In this document: positions 1-10,081 of the stretch, one piece after another
Numbering within the stretch: position 1 is the stretch's first letter
How the letters are laid out: each line of letters opens with the position of its first letter
Origin: Alkalilimnicola ehrlichii
GTDB lineage: Bacteria > Pseudomonadota > Gammaproteobacteria > Nitrococcales > AK92
DNA: 64,000 nt
Direction of reading: 5' to 3'
NCBI RefSeq assembly: GCF_003399765.1
Contig: NZ_NFZV01000015.1
Span: 50,850 to 114,849, forward strand
Notes under the pieces: model-generated
The model's input: only the letters and a program-made list of their open reading frames with translations
What the model was told of the DNA's origin: nothing
The model's database searches: none
Position numbers and translations under genes: made by a program

Positions 1-873
<873 letters not shown>

Positions 874-891
874 TTAGAAAGCCGGGTCAAC

Positions 892-920
892 ATCATACGG
901 GGAATTGTTACAAACGCCAA
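892..920 (-). promoter_or_regulatory. Probable sigma-70 promoter of aspC
   Basis: Read on the minus strand there is TTGGCG (920-915), a 17-base spacer, and TATGAT (897-892), about 37 bases upstream of the TTG start. It lies just outside the inverted-repeat element at 927-1162. Prediction from sequence only. Confidence 0.45.
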
Positions 921-926
921 AAGGTT

Positions 927-1162
927 ACTAACCTTCTCGTAACGATTCGCGGGCCGCAGTGGTTTTCGGCGCCGCTGCGGCCAGGCGCGAGAAGGATTTT
1001 GTAGCCAAGCTACATAGCTTGCGAATAACGCGAGCACGGCAGCACCGATGCCAACGGCGGCACGTTTGAGCGGCTCGCCCGCGACGTCGCGCTCGCTTGC
1101 AGCGGGCAAGCCTCTGCGGCCCTTATGTGCTGCGGCCTGCCAACCGTTACGAGAAGGTTAGT
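927..1162. mobile_element. MITE-like element with 33-bp terminal inverted repeats between aspC and uvrB
   Basis: Bases 927-959 and 1130-1162 are inverted copies: the outer 18 bases match perfectly and the 33-base arms differ at three positions. The 236-bp unit contains no transposase. A minus-strand reading frame crosses most of it (to 1109), but it runs into the start of aspC and looks like a by-product. A small palindrome (TGTAGC CAA GCTACA) lies in the middle. The right arm abuts uvrB and supplies its apparent Shine-Dalgarno (GAGAAGG, 1151-1157). This resembles a miniature inverted-repeat transposable element; a long bidirectional hairpin is an alternative. No second copy was noticed in the window. 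Confidence 0.55.
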
Positions 1163-1164
1163 AT

Positions 1165-3189
1165 ATGACACGAGAATTCATTCTAGAATCGAAATACCAG
1201 CCTGCGGGCGATCAGCCCAAGGCTATCGATTCACTGGTGGAAGGTTTGGAGCAGGGCTACAGGCATCAGATCCTATTAGGTGTGACCGGTTCCGGTAAAA
1301 CCTTCACCGTCGCCAATGTGGTCCAGCGCCTACAGCGGCCGGCTATTCTTTTGGCGCCGAACAAAACGCTGGCGGCCCAATTGTACGGCGAAATGAAAGA
1401 GTTTTTCCCGCACAACGCGGTGGAATACTTCGTTTCCTACTACGACTACTATCAGCCGGAAGCCTACGTGCCGTCCTCCGACACGTTCATCGAAAAGGAC
1501 GCATCGGTTAACCAACACATCGAACAGATGCGCCTTTCGGCGACCAAAGCGATTCTCGAACGGCGCGACACCATCATCGTCGCCTCGGTGTCGTCCATTT
1601 ACGGTTTGGGCGACCCGCAGCAATACATGAAGATGATCCTGCACTTAGTGCGGGGCGAACGGGTCGATCAGCGTCAAATTCTGCGTCGCTTGGCGGAGCT
1701 TCAATACACCCGGAACGACATGGAGCTGGCCCGCGGCACGTATCGGGCGCGCGGCGAAGTGATCGACATCTTCCCGGCCGAATCGGAAACCGAAGCGGTG
1801 CGGGTAGAGCTGTTCGACGACGAAATCGAAGAGCTCAGTTACTTCGACCCGCTGACCGGAGAAGTACTGCGGCGCGTACCGCGCCTGACCATTTACCCTA
1901 AAACCCACTACGTCACGCCCCGCAATACGATTCTCGATGCGATCGAAAGCATCAAAGAGGAGTTGCGCGGGCGGCTCAAGACCCTACGCGATTCCGGGCG
2001 TCTGCTGGAAGCGCAACGGTTAGAGCAGCGGACCCAGTTCGACATCGAGATGATGGTCGAGCTCGGTTACTGCAGCGGTATCGAGAACTACTCGCGTTAT
2101 CTCTCCGGCCGCAAGCCCGGCGAAGCGCCGCCGACCTTGTTTGACTATCTACCGCCGGATGCCATGCTGTTCATCGACGAATCTCATGTCACCGTGCCGC
2201 AGTTGGGAGGCATGTACAAAGGCGACCGCTCGCGGAAGGAAACCTTGGTCGAGTATGGTTTTCGCCTGCCTTCCGCGCTCGATAATCGCCCCCTGCGCTT
2301 CGACGAGTTCCTGCGTTTGGCGCCGCAGATGATCCACGTCTCGGCAACGCCTGGGCCGTATGAAGAGCAGAATACTCAACAAGTCGTCGAGCAGGTTGTG
2401 CGTCCCACCGGCTTGGTTGACCCGGAGGTCGAGGTGCGACCGGCGAGCAGCCAAGTCGACGACTTATATGGGGAGATTCGCTTGCGGGTGGAGGCCGGCG
2501 AGCGCGTGTTGGTGACCGTGCTCACCAAACGGATGGCAGAAGATCTTACCGAATACCTGTACGAGAACGGTATCCGCGTCCGTTACCTGCACTCGGACAT
2601 CGACACCGTCGAACGTACCGAGATTATTCGCGATTTAAGGTTGGGGGAATTCGACGTACTGGTGGGGATCAACCTACTGCGTGAGGGGTTGGACATTCCC
2701 GAAGTGTCCCTGGTCGCCATTCTGGACGCCGACAAAGAAGGCTTCCTGCGCTCCGACCGCTCGCTGATCCAGACCATAGGTCGTGCCGCACGTAACTTAA
2801 ACGGTAAAGCGATTCTGTATGCCGATCGCATAACGGGCTCTATGGAGCGTGCGTTGGATGAAACCGCGCGGCGGCGCGAGAAACAATTGGCGCATAACGA
2901 AGCCCACGGCATTACGCCGCAAGGCGTACGTAAAGCCATCGCCGATATCATGGAGCGCGATACTGTCGGCGGGCCGGGTAGTCCGCGGCGTGCCGCCAAG
3001 GTGGCGGAAGAGGCGAAAGCCTATGCGGCGTTATCACCTGCGCAGGCGGTACAGAAGATCAAGAAACTGGAACAGCAAATGCACAAACATGCGCGCGATC
3101 TAGAGTTCGAAGAAGCCGCCAAGCTGCGCGATGAGATCCAGCGGTTAGAAAAGCACGCATTGGGGCGGCCGGATGCGCAGTCGGCGTGA
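1165..3189 (+). CDS. uvrB: UvrABC excinuclease subunit B
   Basis: Helicase-like damage-verifying subunit of nucleotide excision repair; it is loaded by UvrA and recruits UvrC. The length of 674 residues is normal for the family. Walker A GVTGSGKT is at residues 39-46, the aromatic beta-hairpin region [12 protein letters not shown] at about 92-103, the DESH Walker B box near residue 338, helicase motif [11 protein letters not shown] near 530, and a C-terminal UVR motif ([10 protein letters not shown] to LRDEIQRLE) near 630-665 that would contact UvrC. The ATG at 1165 follows GAGAAGG with a 7-base spacing, and that ribosome site lies within the right arm of the inverted-repeat element. No LexA-type CTG-N10-CAG operator was recognised upstream. 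Confidence 0.98.
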   Translation: MTREFILESKYQPAGDQPKAIDSLVEGLEQGYRHQILLGVTGSGKTFTVANVVQRLQRPAILLAPNKTLAAQLYGEMKEFFPHNAVEYFVSYYDYYQPEAYVPSSDTFIEKDASVNQHIEQMRLSATKAILERRDTIIVASVSSIYGLGDPQQYMKMILHLVRGERVDQRQILRRLAELQYTRNDMELARGTYRARGEVIDIFPAESETEAVRVELFDDEIEELSYFDPLTGEVLRRVPRLTIYPKTHYVTPRNTILDAIESIKEELRGRLKTLRDSGRLLEAQRLEQRTQFDIEMMVELGYCSGIENYSRYLSGRKPGEAPPTLFDYLPPDAMLFIDESHVTVPQLGGMYKGDRSRKETLVEYGFRLPSALDNRPLRFDEFLRLAPQMIHVSATPGPYEEQNTQQVVEQVVRPTGLVDPEVEVRPASSQVDDLYGEIRLRVEAGERVLVTVLTKRMAEDLTEYLYENGIRVRYLHSDIDTVERTEIIRDLRLGEFDVLVGINLLREGLDIPEVSLVAILDADKEGFLRSDRSLIQTIGRAARNLNGKAILYADRITGSMERALDETARRREKQLAHNEAHGITPQGVRKAIADIMERDTVGGPGSPRRAAKVAEEAKAYAALSPAQAVQKIKKLEQQMHKHARDLEFEEAAKLRDEIQRLEKHALGRPDAQSA

Positions 3190-3335
3190 GTCGAAAAGCG
3201 CCAGCGTATATCTTGGCCGTAAACAGTCAGCGTTGCCGCCAGTTGCACTAAGCAAAGCCGAGCAGGGCGCTCGTTCACGAAACGGTAAAAGACTTGCGAG
3301 GCGGAAGAACTGGCGGTATAGTACGCCCCACTTAC

Positions 3336-3412
3336 AGGCGCGTAGCTCAGCTGGTTAGAGCACCACCTTGACATGGTGGGGGTCGTTGGTTCGAGTCCAA
3401 TCGCGCCTACCA
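3336..3412 (+). tRNA. tRNA-Val (anticodon GAC)
   Basis: A 77-base cloverleaf with encoded CCA. The acceptor stem pairs AGGCGCG with CGCGCCT, the anticodon stem is CCACC/GGTGG around TTGACAT with anticodon GAC at 3370-3372, and the T arm contains GGTTCGAGTCC. The last 46 bases recur at 15736-15781, so this gene served as an integration site. An intrinsic terminator follows at 3440-3470. Confidence 0.97.
3367..3412 (+). repeat. Left attachment-site repeat (attL) within tRNA-Val
   Basis: These 46 bases, from the anticodon stem through CCA, are identical to 15736-15781. The next 58 bases, including the terminator, also align without gaps at about 84% identity. This arrangement is typical of integrase-mediated insertion into the 3' end of a tRNA gene, with the intact gene kept on one side. 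Confidence 0.85.
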
Positions 3413-3439
3413 CACAAATCCTGATCCGTCAGGTACTTA

Positions 3440-3470
3440 AAGCCCCGCCCCTGTGCGGGGCTTTTTGTTT
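3440..3470 (+). terminator. Intrinsic terminator after tRNA-Val
   Basis: AAGCCCCGC and GCGGGGCTT form a 9-bp stem around a 6-base loop, followed by a T-rich tail. A diverged copy lies at 15808-15838, behind the tRNA fragment. Confidence 0.9.
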
Positions 3471-3852
3471 ATCCAGGTTAAAGCCCGCCCCTTGTACGGT
3501 CCGTTGAGGCGCTTCTGCTGTCGTTAAGGCGTATCTCGCCTGATAGGTCTTTGTCGTGCTCTTCTTGGTGTGTCCGCGTGGCTGTTGCAGCTACTCGCAG
3601 AGCTTCGTTGCGCCCCTCAGTCTTCTTTATCCTCTTTGGCTTCCGGCGGACCAGATGTGGTGAATGAGTCGCCGAGCTGCGATGAGCCGTGTCGGTGTCC
3701 AGCTTGAGGTAGGCAATGGCGGGCTCGCGAGAAAGTGCACCAGGCGCCACTGTGGTGTGGCCGCTTATCATCAGGACCGTGCTAGGCGCGATGACACGAC
3801 TTAATCGGAGATGTAAGAGTCAAAGAGTGTTGTCATGAGTGGCGTTATGAGT
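3471..3852. other. Island left end without clear gene; possible integrase relic
   Basis: No convincing gene. A 97-residue minus-strand frame (3478-3771) contains SGHTTVA and, further on, YLKLDTDTAH. These faintly resemble the GH-x-x-V and post-tyrosine tail of tyrosine recombinases, and the position beside attL is where an integrase is expected. The match is too weak for a call and the upstream catalytic residues are not visible. Confidence 0.2.
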
Positions 3853-3899
3853 TTGACCGCGATTCTTCGAAACTTTACTATAAGTACAGTAAAGTTTCG
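3853..3899 (+). promoter_or_regulatory. Promoter and TetR operator palindrome upstream of the efflux operon
   Basis: A perfect 12-bp inverted repeat, CGAAACTTTACT at 3868-3879 and its complement at 3888-3899, is separated by 8 bases. It overlaps a candidate promoter with TTGACC (3853-3858), a 17-base gap and TACTAT (3876-3881). The tetR start codon is 18 bases downstream. Such a palindrome over a promoter next to a tetR gene indicates autorepression, with co-regulation of the downstream efflux genes. Confidence 0.75.
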
Positions 3900-3916
3900 A
3901 CATCGAAGGATTTCTT

Positions 3917-4480
3917 ATGCCCCAATCCGATCGACGCCCCGGTCGCGCCAGCTCGCGCGACAAGCTTCTTGATGCCGCCGCCGACCTCGTGGTCAAGCAC
4001 GGCGTACAAAACCTGACCATTGATTCCGTCGCCGCGGCGGCGGGTGTGACCAAGGCCGGCCTTATCTACCATTTCAAGACGCGCGACGAGCTGCTCAGCG
4101 CACTGGTGGAGCGCATGGTCGAGGCGTTCGACGTGCTCAAATCTGCCGCGCAAGAAGGGTCCTCGACGACTTCCCCGAAAGCCGCGCTGAGCCGGCTATT
4201 GAACGACACCCTCGACATGCCGCAGGACCAGCGCCAACTGCTGGCCAATCTGCTGGTGGCTGTGTGCCTGCAACCCAGTCTGGCTGGCCCTGTACAAGCC
4301 TTGTACGCGCGCGACTATGAGGCGCTCAGTGGAGGGGACGATGGCGGACGGGCCATGCTCCTGGCAGCGGCGATGGATGGTATTGCGCTGATCGAGCTGC
4401 TCCACTTGCACAAGTTCACTTCTCAGCAGCGTCAGGCCATGCGCGCGGCCTTGGAGCGCGAGATTCGCGAGCTTCCGTGA
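3917..4480 (+). CDS. TetR-family repressor of the RND efflux operon
   Basis: A 187-residue TetR-type regulator. The N-terminal helix-turn-helix spans about residues 15-60, with LLDAAADLVVKHG and VAAAAGVTKAGLIYHF, the usual recognition helix ending. The C-terminal half is a helical ligand-binding domain of unknown ligand. It is the first gene of the island and reads into the adaptor and RND genes 46 bases later, so it probably represses the whole operon by binding the palindrome at 3868-3899. The ATG at 3917 is the natural start, and the region between operator and start is short. The family call is certain; the regulon is inferred from position. Confidence 0.9.
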   Translation: MPQSDRRPGRASSRDKLLDAAADLVVKHGVQNLTIDSVAAAAGVTKAGLIYHFKTRDELLSALVERMVEAFDVLKSAAQEGSSTTSPKAALSRLLNDTLDMPQDQRQLLANLLVAVCLQPSLAGPVQALYARDYEALSGGDDGGRAMLLAAAMDGIALIELLHLHKFTSQQRQAMRAALEREIRELP

Positions 4481-4526
4481 ATCTGTTACATCGCTTCCCA
4501 TCTCTGTGATTAGAGAAGGTTCTTAT

Positions 4527-5645
4527 ATGAACTCACGCTCCATGTTCGTCCGTGGCAAGCAGGTGCTCTGCGCTGTCGTCGCGGCCATCCTTTTGTCGGC
4601 GTGCGCCGAACCCGAAGTTTCTCAGCCCGTTCTTCCGAAACCGGTAAAAGTCGAAGCGGTCAGTCTCGGCACGACGTATCAGATTGACAGTTTCGTCGGC
4701 ACCGTGCGCGCACGCCAGCGTGCTGATCTGAGCTTCGAGTCTCCCGGTCGCGTAGTAGCTGTTCTTGCGGACGTGGGGGACCGTGTGCGGGCGGGACAAG
4801 TGCTGGCTCGATTGGACGACTCTCCCGCACGCTGGCGGCTTGAGAGGGCGCAGGCTGATCGTAGTGCCGCTGCCGGCAGCTTGGCCGAGCACAGGGATCA
4901 GTTGCGTCGGCAGGAGGCGCTGGCCCGCGAGGAGTTCGTGTCTGCGGCGGCAGTGCAGGCGGCGCAATCCGCTTACCGGCAGGCAGTGAGTCGGTTAGAA
5001 GCCGCCGAGGCCGCCGTGGCTGCGGCCAAGCGCGAGCTGGATCTGACGCGCATTACCGCCCCCTTCGACGGTGTAGTCGGTGCACGCCATTCCGAGCCAT
5101 TCGTCGACGTGGCGGCGGGGCAGCCGATCTTGCAGATGGAGTCGGGGGGCGCGCTGGAGGTGGTCGTGATGTTGCCGGACAGCGTGGTAGAGACGCTGGC
5201 CCCGGGCGCGCGAGCGCAGGCGATCACGAATGGGCACAGCCTTCAGCTTACGCTGGAGCGGGTTTCGAGTCGCCGTAACAACGGCTCGCTGGTACAGGCG
5301 ATCTTCCGGGTCCACCAAACGCCTGAGCATGTCCGAAGCGGTGGAGTCGTGTCGGTCGAGATCGCACGCGGGGCCGGTCAGGCGATGACGCTGCCTGCCA
5401 CGGCTGTCATGCCCGGCCGCAATGCCGGCGAAGCGAGCGTGTTCGTCATTGAAAGCCACAGCGGGACGCTGGAGCGTCGCGTTGTGCAGGTCGAAAACTC
5501 TCTGCAGCCCGGTGGGCGAGTGGTCGTCGCCGAAGGGTTAAGCGACGGCGAACAAGTCGTCGTAGCGGGCACGGCGTTCCTGCACGAGGGGCAGCCCGTT
5601 GTCGCACACGAAGCCCAGACACTCCTAACGGGAGCGCGCCCGTGA
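4527..5645 (+). CDS. RND efflux periplasmic adaptor (membrane fusion lipoprotein)
   Basis: HlyD/AcrA-type adaptor linking an inner-membrane RND pump to an outer-membrane channel. The ATG at 4527 gives a lipoprotein signal peptide ending in LLSAC, so the mature protein would be lipid-anchored at that cysteine. Next come a biotinyl-lipoyl-like half motif (ESPGRVVAVLADVGDRVRAG), an alpha-helical coiled region rich in Ala, Arg and Glu (about residues 100-170), the second lipoyl half ITAPFDGVVG, and beta-barrel domains. A further start at 4506 would bury the signal. The stop overlaps the pump's GTG start by four bases (GTGA), so they are translationally coupled. No outer-membrane factor gene is present, so a shared TolC-like channel is assumed. 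Confidence 0.93.
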   Translation: MNSRSMFVRGKQVLCAVVAAILLSACAEPEVSQPVLPKPVKVEAVSLGTTYQIDSFVGTVRARQRADLSFESPGRVVAVLADVGDRVRAGQVLARLDDSPARWRLERAQADRSAAAGSLAEHRDQLRRQEALAREEFVSAAAVQAAQSAYRQAVSRLEAAEAAVAAAKRELDLTRITAPFDGVVGARHSEPFVDVAAGQPILQMESGGALEVVVMLPDSVVETLAPGARAQAITNGHSLQLTLERVSSRRNNGSLVQAIFRVHQTPEHVRSGGVVSVEIARGAGQAMTLPATAVMPGRNAGEASVFVIESHSGTLERRVVQVENSLQPGGRVVVAEGLSDGEQVVVAGTAFLHEGQPVVAHEAQTLLTGARP

Positions 5646-8600
5646 AACTCACCGCCGCGGCACTGAATTCCAGTCGGCTCACGTTCTTCGCCGCGCTGCT
5701 CATCCTCGTGACCGGGGCCTTCACCTTCCTGAGCTTTCCTGCCCAGGAGGAGCCTACCGTCACCATCCGCGATGCGATGGTATACGTCTCTAATCCTGGC
5801 ATGCCGGCGGAGCGCATGGAACAGCTCGTGGCGAAGCCTCTAGAGGAACGGTTGCGCCAGCTGTCCGAGCTCAAGAACGTCGTCAGCACGGTACGTACTG
5901 GCAGCGTGATCATGAAGGTCAGTCTGCGAGACGAGGTGCAGGAGATGTTACCCGCTTGGCAGCGCGTGCGGACAAAGGTAGAGGAGGTGGTGCCGCTGTT
6001 TCCGGAAGGCACGCTGCCACCGCAGGTCGACGACGATTTCGGTAGCGTAGCGATTGCGTCGATTGCAGTCACGGCACCCGAATTTTCAATGAGTGAGATG
6101 CGTGCCCCACTCCGGCAGTTGCGTGAGGGGCTGTACCGCGTGCCCGGTGTGCAGAAGGTGAGCTTCCATGGGTTGCAGGGTGAGCGCATCTACATCGAGT
6201 TCGACCGAGCTCGCATGGCAGGGTTGGGTCTTTCGGCCGCACACATCCAGCAGCAGTTACAGGAGCGGAACATCCTCCAGCCCGGTGGTCGGGTCGTTGT
6301 CTCCGGCCTGAACAGCGCCATCGCCGCGTCGGGTGAGCTTCGCTCGGTGCAGGACCTGCGGGAATTCACCCTGAGCGTGCCCGCAACGGGCGACCGGGAT
6401 GATGCGGCGCCTGCCAGGGTGAGGCTGGGTGACGTTGCCCAGATCAGGGTGCTCACGCCCGATCCGCCTGAGAGCGCCGCCATTTATCGTGGTGAAGACG
6501 CGGTCGTGCTGGGCGTGTCGATGCACCCGGGTGAGAATATTCAGGCGGTGGGAAAGGCGCTTCGGGAGCACGTGACCGAGCTGGAGCAACTGCTGCCTGC
6601 GGGCTTCTCGCTCGACTACGTTACTTTTCAGGCCGATGCCGTCAAGCACGAGATTGACAACATGAGCGTGACGATGCTCCAGACGATCCTGATCGTGATG
6701 ATCGTCGTCGTGCTCTTTATTGGCTGGCGAGCCGGTATTGTGGCGGGGAGCATCGTGCCTCTGACCATCTGTGCAACGCTGCTGGTCATGCGCATGCTCG
6801 GCATCGAGCTGCACATTGTCTCGATGGCGGCCATTATCATCGCGCTGGGTCTTTTGGTAGACAGCAGCATTGTGATCGTGGAAGACATCGAGCGCCGCCT
6901 AACCGCCGGCGAGGATCGCTTACATGCCTGTATCGAAGCCTGTCGCTCGCTGGCGATCCCGCTGTTGACATCGTTACTCGTCATTATCCTCGCCTTTTCG
7001 CCGTTCTTCTTCGGCTACACAGTGACCAACGAGTACATGCGCCCCCTCGTCGTGGTGCTGACGGTGGCGCTAATCGGGTCGTGGATCTTGTGTCTGACGG
7101 TGATTCCGCTCTTGTGCCACCGCTTCTTGCCAACGCGCCATGGCGATACAGATGGCGCACCGCGGCGGAGCGCGTTCTATGAAACTTACGCTCGCCTGAT
7201 GCATTTCGTGCTGGACCACAAGAAATGGTATCTGGCTGCAATGACGCTTCTTCTGAGTGGATCGTTGGTAATACTGGCGAACCAACCAGCCGGCTTTCTG
7301 CCACCATCGGATCGGCCGCAGTTCCAGATTGAGCTGGAACTCCAGCCTGGTAGCGATTCGCGCCTTACGCAGCACGTTGTGCGCGACTTGAGTCGATGGC
7401 TTAGCGACCCGGAGGTTAACCCAGAGGTGACCACCAGCATCGGCTATGTTGCCGAAGGCGGCCCGCGCGTCGTGCTGGTGATCACGCCACCACTACCGGC
7501 CACACATGTCGGCTACTTTACGGTTTCGGTCGCACGGCCGAAGGACGTCGAGACGGTCATGGCCCGGACCCGAAAGTGGATGGCGCAGCACTATCCGGAG
7601 GTGCGGGCGGACATCAAGCGCTTCTCGCGAGGCGAGAATGATGCCGGCACGGTGGTCTATCGTGTCTCGGGTCCGGAGGAAGCGGTGCTGCGCGATATTG
7701 GCGACCAGATCAAGGAGACGCTGCGCTCTTTACCCGCCATGGGGCACGTACGTGACAACTGGGGGCCGCGCGTGCCGCGCATCGACGTCCAGGTCAACCA
7801 GGAGAAGGCCCGGGCGCAGGGCATCAGTAACGAAGATATCAGCACTGCACTGGCCAAGCGCTACAGTGGCTTAGATGTCTCTGTGCTGCGCGACGGCGAC
7901 ACGCTGGTGCCCCTGATCATACGCGGCAGCGATGGTGAGCGTGGCCGGCCCGAAGATCTGGCCAACACCCTGCTGTATCCGCTGGACGGCGGTGCCGCTG
8001 TGCCACTGTCCGCGGTCGCGACTGTCGCACTTGATTCAGAACCTTCGGCGATACATCGCCGCAACCTGGAGCGCACCCTCAGCGTCGAGGGGCGTAGCTC
8101 GCAGGAGACCGCGCATCAAGTCGTCAACCGGGCGGCGTCAGCCATCGATCGTATCAAAATTCCACCCGGCTATCGCATCGAACTGGGTGGGGAGATCGAG
8201 GAGGCGGCTGAGTCAAATGAGCCTCTGGTTCAGTATCTCCCACATGCGCTAGTAGCCATAGTGGTACTCTTCCTCTGGCAGTTCGGCTCTTTCCGCAAGC
8301 TGGTCGTGATCTTTGCCAGTATCCCCTTTGCCCTGGTCGGCGTCGGTCCGGCACTGGCCCTTGCCGGGGAGCCGTTTGGTTTCATGGCAACATTCGGTGT
8401 GCTCTCATTGGCGGGCATCATAACCAGCAATGCTGTGCTACTGCTCGAGCGTATTGACGTCGAATTGGGTGCTGAAAAAGCGCAGCGCGAGGCGGTGGTG
8501 TCGGCAGCGGTTGCACGTCTGCGTCCGATCGTCATGACACAGCTCACCTGTATTGTCGGCCTTGTACCGCTGCTGCTGTTCGGTGGCACGCTGTGGGCCG

Positions 8601-8740
8601 GCATGGCCGTGACTATCATGGGCGGATTGCTGCTTGGCACACTGATCACGCTTGGGCTGGTGCCAGTGCTATATGAAATGTTGTTCAATGCCAAGCTGTC
8701 CCGTTGGAGTAGAAAGGTGTTCGGTGCCAAGGTGCCCTAG
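5642..8740 (+). CDS. RND-superfamily efflux transporter, inner-membrane pump
   Basis: A 1,032-residue proton-driven RND pump of hydrophobe/amphiphile type, the normal length for AcrB-like proteins. It shows the two-fold repeat: TM1 near residue 15, a large periplasmic loop starting with FPAQEEPTV, a TM2-6 block near 335-490 with the TM4 signature LGLLVDSSIVIVEDI (the Asp in the membrane is expected to relay protons), a second periplasmic loop, and TM8-12 near 860-1020 ending in GLVPVLYEM. The start is GTG at 5642, overlapping the adaptor stop. Substrate cannot be read from sequence; TetR control suggests toxic organic compounds. It is followed by about 200 bases without a gene. Confidence 0.94.
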   Translation: MKLTAAALNSSRLTFFAALLILVTGAFTFLSFPAQEEPTVTIRDAMVYVSNPGMPAERMEQLVAKPLEERLRQLSELKNVVSTVRTGSVIMKVSLRDEVQEMLPAWQRVRTKVEEVVPLFPEGTLPPQVDDDFGSVAIASIAVTAPEFSMSEMRAPLRQLREGLYRVPGVQKVSFHGLQGERIYIEFDRARMAGLGLSAAHIQQQLQERNILQPGGRVVVSGLNSAIAASGELRSVQDLREFTLSVPATGDRDDAAPARVRLGDVAQIRVLTPDPPESAAIYRGEDAVVLGVSMHPGENIQAVGKALREHVTELEQLLPAGFSLDYVTFQADAVKHEIDNMSVTMLQTILIVMIVVVLFIGWRAGIVAGSIVPLTICATLLVMRMLGIELHIVSMAAIIIALGLLVDSSIVIVEDIERRLTAGEDRLHACIEACRSLAIPLLTSLLVIILAFSPFFFGYTVTNEYMRPLVVVLTVALIGSWILCLTVIPLLCHRFLPTRHGDTDGAPRRSAFYETYARLMHFVLDHKKWYLAAMTLLLSGSLVILANQPAGFLPPSDRPQFQIELELQPGSDSRLTQHVVRDLSRWLSDPEVNPEVTTSIGYVAEGGPRVVLVITPPLPATHVGYFTVSVARPKDVETVMARTRKWMAQHYPEVRADIKRFSRGENDAGTVVYRVSGPEEAVLRDIGDQIKETLRSLPAMGHVRDNWGPRVPRIDVQVNQEKARAQGISNEDISTALAKRYSGLDVSVLRDGDTLVPLIIRGSDGERGRPEDLANTLLYPLDGGAAVPLSAVATVALDSEPSAIHRRNLERTLSVEGRSSQETAHQVVNRAASAIDRIKIPPGYRIELGGEIEEAAESNEPLVQYLPHALVAIVVLFLWQFGSFRKLVVIFASIPFALVGVGPALALAGEPFGFMATFGVLSLAGIITSNAVLLLERIDVELGAEKAQREAVVSAAVARLRPIVMTQLTCIVGLVPLLLFGGTLWAGMAVTIMGGLLLGTLITLGLVPVLYEMLFNAKLSRWSRKVFGAKVP

Positions 8741-8775
8741 GCGGGCGGGCAAGCGAGCACCGTCACATTAACGGC

Positions 8776-8794
8776 GCAGCCGCGCTGCGGCTGC
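8776..8794 (+). terminator. Possible terminator hairpin after the RND operon
   Basis: GCAGCCG and CGGCTGC form a 7-bp stem with a 5-base loop 36 bases past the RND stop. No T run follows, so it may act with Rho or only stabilise the transcript. Bases 8741-8942 otherwise hold nothing recognisable. Confidence 0.3.
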
Positions 8795-8942
8795 TCTGCA
8801 ACAGGGAGTTGGGTCGGCCGAGCGAAACCGGAGCGTGCGGATGGAAGCGCCAACTGGCGCCCTCACACGGCGGCGTGCAAAGTAGGCTGTGTTCTCTGGC
8901 ACCGATTTCGTGCCCAAGCGCCAAAGGCGGTGATGTCGCGGA

Positions 8943-9614
8943 TCATGATCCAGCCTCTCTGCGGCCGCCTGAGACTGGAGCAATTAAGGCGATTACAGCG
9001 TCGACAAGCTCCCGAACCCGCTGCGGCGTGAACCTCTCTGGCTCAATGGGGGACATCATTGTCCAGCCGTCGCCCATAGCACTGAGCTGATCTGCGAGCA
9101 AGTCGGCGGGGATGTCGTCGCGGATGGTGCCCTGTGCCTGTGCAGCCGCGAGAATCGAAGCATAGATGTCGCGGTAGCGCGCATAGCGCTCTGCGATAAC
9201 CCTTGCGAGCGCTGGGTCGTGCCGCCCATGAGCGAGCAGCTCGGACATCACCGGCCAGAACTCGGGATCGCCGACGGTCGTCTTTAGCCAGCTGTTGACA
9301 AGAGTTTTGATATCACCTTCGCCTTGGATGGCCTCAAGCATCGCATCGTAGTTGTCAAACCGACTTTCAGCCAATGCGATGACCATCTCTTCCTTGTTTG
9401 CGAAGTAATACGTCACGGCCCCCGTCGTGTACCCCGCGCGTTTGGCTACCTTGCGCAGCGATGCGTTGGCGTACCCCTCCTGTGCGATCACCGACGTCGC
9501 CGCCTTCAGCAGCTCTGCGCGCTTCGCCTCATGGTTGCCAGTCGGGCGACCCCGCTGCGCAACTTCCTCATCGCCGCTCCTACTGGTCAGATGTCTGCCG
9601 TTACTTCTCGGCAC
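8943..9614 (-). CDS. TetR-family regulator, divergent from the dioxygenase cluster
   Basis: A 223-residue TetR-type protein. After a polar leader (to about residue 30) the DNA-binding domain reads LLKAATSVIAQEGYANAS and VAKRAGYTTGAVTYYF, then a helical effector domain with DPEFWPVMSELLAHGR. It starts at GTG 9614 behind AAGGAGG, although the leader makes an internal start conceivable. It is transcribed away from the PhyH-RidA-DapB-like-MBL cluster; the 467-base shared region contains a 10-bp palindrome (9679-9688). A role in controlling that cluster is the simplest reading. It is convergent with the RND operon and is unlikely to belong to it. Confidence 0.9.
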   Translation of the reverse strand: MPRSNGRHLTSRSGDEEVAQRGRPTGNHEAKRAELLKAATSVIAQEGYANASLRKVAKRAGYTTGAVTYYFANKEEMVIALAESRFDNYDAMLEAIQGEGDIKTLVNSWLKTTVGDPEFWPVMSELLAHGRHDPALARVIAERYARYRDIYASILAAAQAQGTIRDDIPADLLADQLSAMGDGWTMMSPIEPERFTPQRVRELVDAVIALIAPVSGGRREAGS

Positions 9615-10081
9615 CCCTTAGCCTCCTTCTTCAGAATCCCTTGACTGTATCACAAGCTTTTCGTAACACCGGTTGCGTAACGATCGTTGTGTAAAGTCGG
9701 GGTTGTGGTCGCCATGACCGGCATCAACGGGCGGGAGGCCGCCCACCCTATGTCAGTGCGGGAGGCATTGACGCATGACGGCGCCCTCATTGCGGACCTC
9801 CTTGACGAAGCACTGTTGGCATAGTCATGAGGCGTTCAGGTGAGCCGTCGAGAAGTCCGGCCCGAACGCAACTCAGGTGTTCAACGGGACCGAGACACGG
9901 CGCTGACGAAGCGGGTCCGCGAGGCGCTGAGCGTCTCAGCCCGTTAGTCGACGGCGGGGCTCCTATAATTAAAATAACATTTGTTGTGTAAAATATCGTA
10001 TCGCGCTAGTCTGGTGGTGAGTCACCGTTGGCTTGATCGTGCAGCCAGAAATCCATCTCCGTGGACAGAAGGAGATTTCCC
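9615..10081. promoter_or_regulatory. Divergent regulatory region of the dioxygenase cluster
   Basis: AACGATCGTT (9679-9688) is a perfect 10-bp palindrome close to the tetR start. A plus-strand promoter candidate reads TTGACT (9642-9647), a 17-base spacer, TAACAC (9665-9670). A second AT-rich stretch at 9964-9998 could carry the promoter of the dioxygenase gene. A 36-codon frame from 9715 was seen but has no recognisable features. The operator role is inferred. Confidence 0.35.

Noticed and set aside
8768..8983. Minus frame after the RND operon
   Set aside because: Overlaps the TetR 3' end in another frame and contains hairpin sequence; no protein features.
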